Below, one piece after another: positions 57,682-64,000 of a stretch of DNA of 64,000 nucleotides. The notes under the pieces are model-generated. The model made no database searches. It was not told the DNA's origin and saw only the letters and a program-made list of their open reading frames with translations. Position numbers and translations under genes: made by a program. The stretch's first letter is position 1. Every line of letters starts with the position of its first letter. Location: IMG/VR virus record IMGVR_UViG_3300042307_001176, positions 90,412-154,411 of that record; one strand, written 5' to 3'. This DNA is from a virus.

Positions 57682-60600
57682 GTGGCTAGACCTAATTTAA
57701 TAACCGGACAAATTACCATACCGGGGTTTTCTCAATACATTGCAGTTAACCCCACAGCAGACGTAGCTTCAGGTAATGCTAATATTAGCGGTATAACTGA
57801 TACGAATCTGCTCTATCCTGGATTAGAAGTATCTAATAGTAATTTTCCACCTGGTACAACTATATTAAGTGTAAATTATGGAGCGAACACTGCAATATTA
57901 AGCAATAATGCAACAGGTACAGCTACCGGAACTACTTTAACTATAGTATTCTCTGATGGGCTTTACTACTGTCCTGGATCTACATATTTGGATGTAAACG
58001 GAGCTTATGACAATACAGATATAACAGAGGGATTTCAGATAGTTAATCTAGCTACTGATGCTAACACTAGTTATTATTTATCAGGCGTATTTAATCTTTG
58101 GAGAATCACATATATTTCTGATGTTGTTGGAGATGGTACTACACTTTCTTTCTATGTACAATTTGATGAGGAAGCCCCATATTCAGCTTTTAATAGAATA
58201 CCTACAGATGCTATACAAAATGCTATAAGTCAACAAACATCTAACAGAGCTTATGGATGGAACGTGTCTTCACAAGTTTATCCTAGTCTTCCTGCAGGAT
58301 CTGATATAGCTCAAACCAATTTAGATGCACAGAACATCTCAGATTATGTTCCAGTAATTGTAGGTCCTACAGGACAACAATTTAATGGAGCTTGGTATGT
58401 TGGATTTACTGGTGCTGGTGTTACAGTAGCTGGTGATGGTGCAGAATTTGAAAAAGTAACAGTTACAATACCAGGTGGATCTGGTGGATCTGCTATAGCA
58501 ATATACGGACCAACCGGACAAGTGGCTACAGGAGCTACCGGTATTAATTTTACGGGATCCGGTATTAGTTCAGTTACATCTTCAAATAACTTTGTTACTG
58601 TATCAGTATTAGGAGGAGCAGGAACATCAGGTTCAAGTGGTACCTCAGGTTCTTCTGGGACTAGTGGAACTTCAGGAATAGATGGTTCTTCAGGAACTTC
58701 AGGCTTAAGTGGAACAGATGGTTCTAGTGGAACTTCAGGCTTAAGTGGAACAGATGGTTCTAGTGGAACTTCAGGCTTAAGTGGAACAGATGGTTCTAGC
58801 GGAACTTCAGGAATAGATGGTTCTAGTGGAACTTCAGGAATAGATGGTTCTAGTGGAACTTCAGGAACTTCAGGAATAGACGGTTCTAGTGGAACTTCAG
58901 GAATAGACGGTTCTAGTGGAACTTCAGGCTTAAGCGGAATAGATGGTTCTTCAGGAACTTCGGGAATAAGTGGTTCTTCAGGAACTTCGGGAATAAGTGG
59001 TTCAAGCGGATCTAGTGGAACTTCAGGAATAGATGGTTCTTCAGGAACTTCGGGATTAGATGGTTCTTCAGGAACTTCAGGATTAGATGGTTCTAGTGGA
59101 ACTTCAGGATTAGATGGTTCTAGTGGAACATCCGGAACATCCGGAACATCCGGAATAGATGGCTCAAGTGGAACTTCGGGAATAGATGGTTCTAGTGGAA
59201 CTTCAGGAATAGATGGTTCTTCAGGAACTTCTGGAATAGATGGAACATCAGGAACTTCTGGAATAGATGGAACTTCAGGAACTTCAGGATTAGATGGATC
59301 TAGTGGAACATCGGGAATAGATGGTTCTAGTGGAACTTCAGGATTAGATGGTTCTTCAGGAACTTCGGGAATAGATGGAACTTCAGGAACAGATGGTTCA
59401 AGTGGAACTAGTGGAACTAGTGGAATAGATGGAACTTCAGGAACAGATGGTTCAAGTGGAACTTCAGGAATAGATGGAACTTCAGGAACAGATGGTTCAA
59501 GTGGAACTTCAGGAACAGATGGTTCAAGTGGAACTAGTGGAACTAGTGGAATAGATGGAACTTCAGGAACAGATGGTTCTTCAGGAACATCAGGATCTAG
59601 TGGAACTTCAGGAACAGATGGTTCTAGTGGAACTAGTGGAATAGATGGAACTTCAGGAACAGATGGTTCTTCAGGAACTTCAGGAATAGATGGAACTTCA
59701 GGAACAGATGGTTCTAGTGGAACTTCAGGAATAGATGGTTCTAGTGGAACTTCAGGAATAGATGGTTCTTCAGGAACTTCTGGAATAGATGGAACTTCAG
59801 GAACTTCAGGAATAGATGGTTCAAGTGGAACTTCTGGTTCTTCAGGAACATCAGGATCTTCAGGAACTAGTGGAATAGATGGAACTTCAGGAACAGATGG
59901 TTCTTCAGGAACTTCAGGAATAGATGGAACTTCAGGAACAGATGGTTCTAGTGGAACTAGTGGAATAGATGGAACTTCAGGAACAGATGGTTCTTCAGGA
60001 ACTTCAGGAATAGATGGAACTTCAGGAACAGATGGTTCTAGTGGAACTAGTGGAATAGATGGAACCTCAGGAACAGATGGTTCAAGTGGAACTTCAGGAA
60101 TAGATGGTTCAAGTGGAACTTCTGGTTCTTCAGGAACATCAGGATCTTCAGGAACTAGTGGAATAGATGGAACTTCAGGAACAGATGGTTCAAGTGGAAC
60201 TAGTGGAATAGATGGAACTTCAGGAACAGATGGTTCAAGTGGAACTTCAGGAATAGATGGAACTTCAGGAACAGATGGTTCAAGTGGAACTTCAGGAATA
60301 GATGGAACTTCAGGAACAGATGGTTCTTCAGGAACATCAGGATCTAGTGGAACTTCAGGATCTTCGGGAACATCAGGATCTAGTGGAACTTCAGGAATAG
60401 ATGGAACTTCAGGAACAGATGGTTCAAGTGGAACTTCAGGAATAGATGGAACTTCAGGAACAGATGGTTCAAGTGGAACTTCAGGAATAGATGGAACTTC
60501 AGGAACAGATGGTTCTAGTGGAACTTCAGGAATAGATGGAACTTCAGGAACAGATGGTTCTTCAGGAACTTCAGGAATAGATGGAACTTCAGGAACAGAT

Positions 60601-63600
60601 GGTTCTTCAGGAACTTCAGGAATAGATGGAACTTCAGGAACAGATGGTTCTAGTGGAACTTCGGGTTTAAGTGGAATAGATGGTTCTTCAGGAACATCAG
60701 GTTCTAGTGGTAGCTCGGGTTCAAGTGGATCTTCGGGAACATCAGGATCTTCAGGTACTTCTGGAGTAGACGGTTCAAGTGGAACTTCAGGTTCAAGTGG
60801 AACTTCGGGAATAGATGGAACTTCAGGAACAAGTGGATCATCAGGAACTTCAGGAATAGATGGCTCTTCAGGAACTTCTGGATCTAGTGGAACATCAGGT
60901 TCTAGTGGAACATCAGGAACTTCAGGAATAGATGGCTCTTCAGGAACTTCTGGATCTAGTGGAACATCAGGTTCTAGCGGATCTTCAGGAACATCAGGAA
61001 TAGATGGTTCAAGTGGAACTTCAGGATCTTCAGGAACATCAGGATCTAGTGGAACATCAGGATCTAGCGGTTCTTCAGGAACATCAGGATCTAGTGGATC
61101 TTCAGGAACGTCAGGTTCTTCAGGAACATCAGGATCTAGTGGAACATCAGGATCTTCAGGATCTTCAGGATCAAGCGGTACATCTGGTTCTTCAGGAACA
61201 TCAGGATCTAGTGGATCTTCAGGAACATCAGGCTCATCAGGTTCAAGCGGTGCATCTGGATCTAGTGGAACATCAGGTTCTAGCGGATCTTCAGGAACAT
61301 CAGGATCTAGTGGATCTTCAGGAACATCAGGATCTAGTGGATCTTCAGGAACATCAGGTTCAAGCGGTACATCTGGTTCTTCAGGAACATCAGGATCTAG
61401 TGGATCTTCAGGAACATCAGGTTCAAGCGGTACATCTGGTTCTTCAGGAACATCAGGATCTAGTGGATCTTCAGGAACATCAGGTTCTAGTGGATCTTCA
61501 GGAACATCAGGTTCTTCAGGAACATCAGGATCTAGTGGAACATCAGGCTTATCAGGCTCATCAGGTTCAAGCGGTACATCTGGATCTAGTGGAACATCAG
61601 GATCTAGTGGATCTTCAGGTACAAGGGGAACCTCTGGTATATCGGGGGTTAGTGGATCTAGTGGAACTTCGGGTTCATCTGGAACATCAGGTATCTCAGG
61701 ATCTAGCGGAACATCGGGTTCTTCAGGTTCAAGCGGAGTATCAGGATCTTCAGGAACTAGCGGTAGCTCAGGATCTAGCGGTTCATCAGGAACATCAGGT
61801 TCTTCAGGATCTAGCGGATCTTCAGGAACATCAGGTTCAAGTGGATCTTCAGGAACAAGCGGTAGCTCAGGAACATCAGGAATAAGCGGTAGTTCAGGTT
61901 CTTCTGGAACATCAGGTTCTAGTGGTTCTTCAGGAACTAGCGGTAGCTCAGGAACATCTGGTTCAAGTGGTACATCAGGAAGTTCAGGAACATCAGGTTC
62001 AAGTGGTTCTTCAGGAACATCAGGATCTAGCGGAACATCAGGTTCTTCAGGAACTAGCGGTAGTTCAGGTTCAAGTGGAGCATCAGGATCTTCAGGATCT
62101 TCAGGATCTTCAGGATCTTCAGGATCTTCAGGATCTTCAGGAACATCAGGTTCAAGTGGAACATCAGGTTCAAGTGGAACATCAGGAACATCAGGAACAT
62201 CAGGATCTTCAGGAACATCAGGATCTAGTGGATCATCAGGATCATCAGGATCTTCAGGAACTAGCGGTAGTTCAGGTTCAAGTGGAGCATCAGGATCTTC
62301 AGGATCTTCAGGAACATCAGGTTCAAGTGGAACATCAGGATCTTCAGGTTCAAGTGGAACATCAGGTTCAAGTGGAACATCAGGTTCTAGTGGATCTAGT
62401 GGAGCATCTGGTTCTTCAGGATCTTCAGGAACATCAGGAACATCAGGATCTAGCGGAACATCAGGATCTAGCGGAACATCAGGTTCAAGCGGAGTATCAG
62501 GATCTTCAGGATCTAGTGGATCTTCAGGAACATCAGGTTCTTCAGGAACATCAGGTTCTAGTGGATCTTCAGGAACATCAGGTTCTAGTGGATCTTCAGG
62601 AGCATCAGGTTCTAGCGGATCTTCAGGAACATCAGGTTCTTCAGGAACATCAGGAACATCAGGTTCAAGCGGAACATCTGGATCTAGTGGAACATCAGGT
62701 TCTTCAGGAACTAGCGGTAGTTCGGGTTCAAGTGGAGCATCAGGATCTTCTGGAACATCAGGAACATCAGGTTCAAGTGGAACATCAGGATCTAGTGGAT
62801 CTAGTGGATCTTCAGGTTCAAGTGGAGCATCAGGATCTTCTGGAACATCAGGAACATCAGGTTCAAGTGGAACATCAGGATCTAGTGGAACATCAGGATC
62901 TAGTGGATCTTCAGGATCTAGTGGAACATCAGGATCTTCAGGAACATCAGGTTCAAGCGGAACATCAGGATCTAGTGGATCTTCAGGATCTAGTGGATCT
63001 TCAGGATCTAGTGGAACATCAGGAACATCAGGATCTAGTGGAACATCAGGATCTAGTGGATCTTCAGGATCTAGTGGAACATCAGGAACTTCAGGAACTA
63101 GCGGTAGTTCAGGTTCAAGTGGAACATCAGGATCTTCTGGAACATCAGGAACATCAGGATCAAGTGGAACATCAGGATCTTCAGGATCAAGTGGAACATC
63201 AGGATCTAGTGGATCTTCAGGAACATCAGGTTCAAGTGGAACATCAGGTTCTTCAGGAACATCAGGATCTAGTGGTTCTTCAGGAACTAGTGGAACTTCT
63301 GGTAGCTCAGGTTCAAGTGGAGCATCAGGATCTTCAGGATCTTCAGGATCTTCAGGAACATCAGGTTCAAGTGGAACTTCTGGTAGTTCAGGTTCAAGTG
63401 GAACATCAGGATCTAGTGGATCTTCAGGATCTTCAGGAACATCAGGTTCAAGTGGAACATCAGGATCTAGTGGATCTTCAGGAACATCAGGTTCAAGTGG
63501 AACATCAGGTTCAAGTGGAACATCAGGATCTAGTGGTTCTTCAGGAACTAGTGGAACTTCTGGTAGCTCGGGTTCTAGTGGTTCATCAGGAACATCAGGT

Positions 63601-64000
63601 TCAAGCGGATCTTCAGGAACATCAGGAACATCAGGTTCAAGCGGAACATCAGGATCTAGTGGTTCTTCAGGAACTAGTGGAACTTCTGGTAGTTCAGGTT
63701 CAAGTGGAACATCAGGATCTAGTGGAACATCAGGATCTTCAGGAACATCTGGAACATCAGGATCTAGTGGAACATCAGGTTCTTCGGGAACATCAGGTTC
63801 TTCGGGTTCTTCAGGAACATCAGGTTCTAGTGGATCTAGTGGATCTTCAGGAACATCAGGATCTTCAGGAACATCAGGAACATCAGGTTCAAGTGGAACA
63901 TCAGGAACATCAGGATCAAGCGGAACATCAGGATCTAGTGGATCTAGTGGATCTTCAGGATCTTCAGGATCTTCAGGAACATCAGGATCTAGTGGAACAT
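57682..64000 (+). CDS. giant collagen-like fibre protein, 3' end outside window (at least 2106 codons)
   Basis: GTG at 57682, with an in-frame TAA two codons before, opens a frame that stays open to the right edge. Residues 1-310 are an N-terminal domain (MARPNLITGQITIPGFSQYI, then FYVQFDEEAPYSAFNRIPTD). From about 58618 to 64000, about 1790 residues are strict Gly-X-Y: first [13 protein letters not shown] types, later GSSGTSG types. Proline is absent and charge is limited to Asp plus a single Arg near 61624. A globular C-terminal head is expected beyond the window. It is a paralogue of the stem of the preceding gene and probably the longest fibre. Confidence 0.82.
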   Translation, partial: MARPNLITGQITIPGFSQYIAVNPTADVASGNANISGITDTNLLYPGLEVSNSNFPPGTTILSVNYGANTAILSNNATGTATGTTLTIVFSDGLYYCPGSTYLDVNGAYDNTDITEGFQIVNLATDANTSYYLSGVFNLWRITYISDVVGDGTTLSFYVQFDEEAPYSAFNRIPTDAIQNAISQQTSNRAYGWNVSSQVYPSLPAGSDIAQTNLDAQNISDYVPVIVGPTGQQFNGAWYVGFTGAGVTVAGDGAEFEKVTVTIPGGSGGSAIAIYGPTGQVATGATGINFTGSGISSVTSSNNFVTVSVLGGAGTSGSSGTSGSSGTSGTSGIDGSSGTSGLSGTDGSSGTSGLSGTDGSSGTSGLSGTDGSSGTSGIDGSSGTSGIDGSSGTSGTSGIDGSSGTSGIDGSSGTSGLSGIDGSSGTSGISGSSGTSGISGSSGSSGTSGIDGSSGTSGLDGSSGTSGLDGSSGTSGLDGSSGTSGTSGTSGIDGSSGTSGIDGSSGTSGIDGSSGTSGIDGTSGTSGIDGTSGTSGLDGSSGTSGIDGSSGTSGLDGSSGTSGIDGTSGTDGSSGTSGTSGIDGTSGTDGSSGTSGIDGTSGTDGSSGTSGTDGSSGTSGTSGIDGTSGTDGSSGTSGSSGTSGTDGSSGTSGIDGTSGTDGSSGTSGIDGTSGTDGSSGTSGIDGSSGTSGIDGSSGTSGIDGTSGTSGIDGSSGTSGSSGTSGSSGTSGIDGTSGTDGSSGTSGIDGTSGTDGSSGTSGIDGTSGTDGSSGTSGIDGTSGTDGSSGTSGIDGTSGTDGSSGTSGIDGSSGTSGSSGTSGSSGTSGIDGTSGTDGSSGTSGIDGTSGTDGSSGTSGIDGTSGTDGSSGTSGIDGTSGTDGSSGTSGSSGTSGSSGTSGSSGTSGIDGTSGTDGSSGTSGIDGTSGTDGSSGTSGIDGTSGTDGSSGTSGIDGTSGTDGSSGTSGIDGTSGTDGSSGTSGIDGTSGTDGSSGTSGLSGIDGSSGTSGSSGSSGSSGSSGTSGSSGTSGVDGSSGTSGSSGTSGIDGTSGTSGSSGTSGIDGSSGTSGSSGTSGSSGTSGTSGIDGSSGTSGSSGTSGSSGSSGTSGIDGSSGTSGSSGTSGSSGTSGSSGSSGTSGSSGSSGTSGSSGTSGSSGTSGSSGSSGSSGTSGSSGTSGSSGSSGTSGSSGSSGASGSSGTSGSSGSSGTSGSSGSSGTSGSSGSSGTSGSSGTSGSSGTSGSSGSSGTSGSSGTSGSSGTSGSSGSSGTSGSSGSSGTSGSSGTSGSSGTSGLSGSSGSSGTSGSSGTSGSSGSSGTRGTSGISGVSGSSGTSGSSGTSGISGSSGTSGSSGSSGVSGSSGTSGSSGSSGSSGTSGSSGSSGSSGTSGSSGSSGTSGSSGTSGISGSSGSSGTSGSSGSSGTSGSSGTSGSSGTSGSSGTSGSSGSSGTSGSSGTSGSSGTSGSSGSSGASGSSGSSGSSGSSGSSGSSGTSGSSGTSGSSGTSGTSGTSGSSGTSGSSGSSGSSGSSGTSGSSGSSGASGSSGSSGTSGSSGTSGSSGSSGTSGSSGTSGSSGSSGASGSSGSSGTSGTSGSSGTSGSSGTSGSSGVSGSSGSSGSSGTSGSSGTSGSSGSSGTSGSSGSSGASGSSGSSGTSGSSGTSGTSGSSGTSGSSGTSGSSGTSGSSGSSGASGSSGTSGTSGSSGTSGSSGSSGSSGSSGASGSSGTSGTSGSSGTSGSSGTSGSSGSSGSSGTSGSSGTSGSSGTSGSSGSSGSSGSSGSSGTSGTSGSSGTSGSSGSSGSSGTSGTSGTSGSSGSSGTSGSSGTSGTSGSSGTSGSSGSSGTSGSSGSSGTSGSSGTSGSSGTSGSSGSSGTSGTSGSSGSSGASGSSGSSGSSGTSGSSGTSGSSGSSGTSGSSGSSGSSGTSGSSGTSGSSGSSGTSGSSGTSGSSGTSGSSGSSGTSGTSGSSGSSGSSGTSGSSGSSGTSGTSGSSGTSGSSGSSGTSGTSGSSGSSGTSGSSGTSGSSGTSGTSGSSGTSGSSGTSGSSGSSGTSGSSGSSGSSGTSGSSGTSGTSGSSGTSGTSGSSGTSGSSGSSGSSGSSGSSGTSGSSGT
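58618..64000. repeat. GSSGTSG/GIDGTSG-coding tandem repeat tract 2
   Basis: More than 5.3 kb of repeats with 9-, 18- and 27-nt periods. The first half (to about 60700) is rich in [10 protein letters not shown] units; the second half consists almost only of GSSGTSG units. The change in unit along the stem suggests stepwise expansion from different seed units. Confidence 0.92.

Noticed and set aside
61004-61885. 293-codon plus-strand frame rich in Glu-His-Gln-Asp-Leu
   Set aside because: It is an out-of-frame shadow of the giant fibre gene, whose frame stays open through the whole region.
55476-64000. CRISPR-array-like regular repeats
   Set aside because: The units are 9-27 nt, contiguous and in frame, and they encode Gly-X-Y; there are no unique spacers.

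Overview
The window is part of a large, AT-rich tailed-phage genome of the T4-like contractile-tail type. The core is recognisable by motif: UvsX recombinase, gp41 helicase, gp46/gp47 nuclease, small and large terminase, sheath, tail tubes, portals, gp4, gp15, gp14-like neck protein, gp26-like hub protein, ligase, clamp loader, RNase H and a gp55-like late sigma. The host is probably a Bacteroidota bacterium. Start codons lack Shine-Dalgarno sequences and have A-rich upstream DNA, and seven sites carry the Bacteroidota -7 promoter element TAnnTTTG, each with a T-tract or T-rich element 23-24 nt upstream.

Layout. Positions 1-8612 hold small virion-type genes, a cassette of modular adhesins (1779-3787) with a recombination scar (3952-4106), and three tRNA arrays. 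I count 25 tRNAs, covering all 20 amino acids plus an initiator. Each array has the same leader: TAnnTTTG promoter, 19-35 codon ORF, intrinsic terminator, a boxA-like element, then tRNAs. Positions 8660-15600 carry nucleotide metabolism (HNH protein, GMP reductase/IMPDH-like enzyme, thymidylate synthase-family enzyme with the Asn-to-Asp change of dCMP hydroxymethylases), a transglycosylase, a SET-domain protein and small genes. Positions 15609-21592 are the recombination/replication block. Positions 21605-35975 are the DNA-packaging and tail block, including two tandem tail tube genes. Positions 36037-41557 hold a dCMP deaminase, an ECF-like sigma factor, a PD-(D/E)XK nuclease and unknown genes. 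Positions 41655-48970 are head-related: a large structural protein ending at an A_AAA_AAG slippery site with a -1 extension, gp55, gp4, and two tandem portal paralogues. Positions 49058-53505 are ligase, clamp loader, guanylate kinase-like protein and RNase H. From 53554 to the right edge lie two huge Gly-X-Y (collagen-like) fibre genes; the second starts with GTG at 57682 and runs off the window.

Regulation. At least sixteen genes or operons, on both strands, have GATATATAA-like sequence 8-35 nt before the start codon. It resembles the T4 late element TATAAATA and would suit the gp55-like or ECF-like sigma encoded here. The TAnnTTTG promoters look like host-sigma (early) promoters and sit before tRNA leaders, small unknown genes and DNA ligase.

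Six proteins begin with a short basic/hydrophobic N-terminus ending in [IL]-x-Glu, like the T4 internal-protein capsid-targeting sequence (MKTYQEFIAE) cleaved by the prohead protease. This suggests a set of packaged, possibly injected proteins, including a transglycosylase and a hydrophobic protein. Bases 1-79 hold no gene that I can see.
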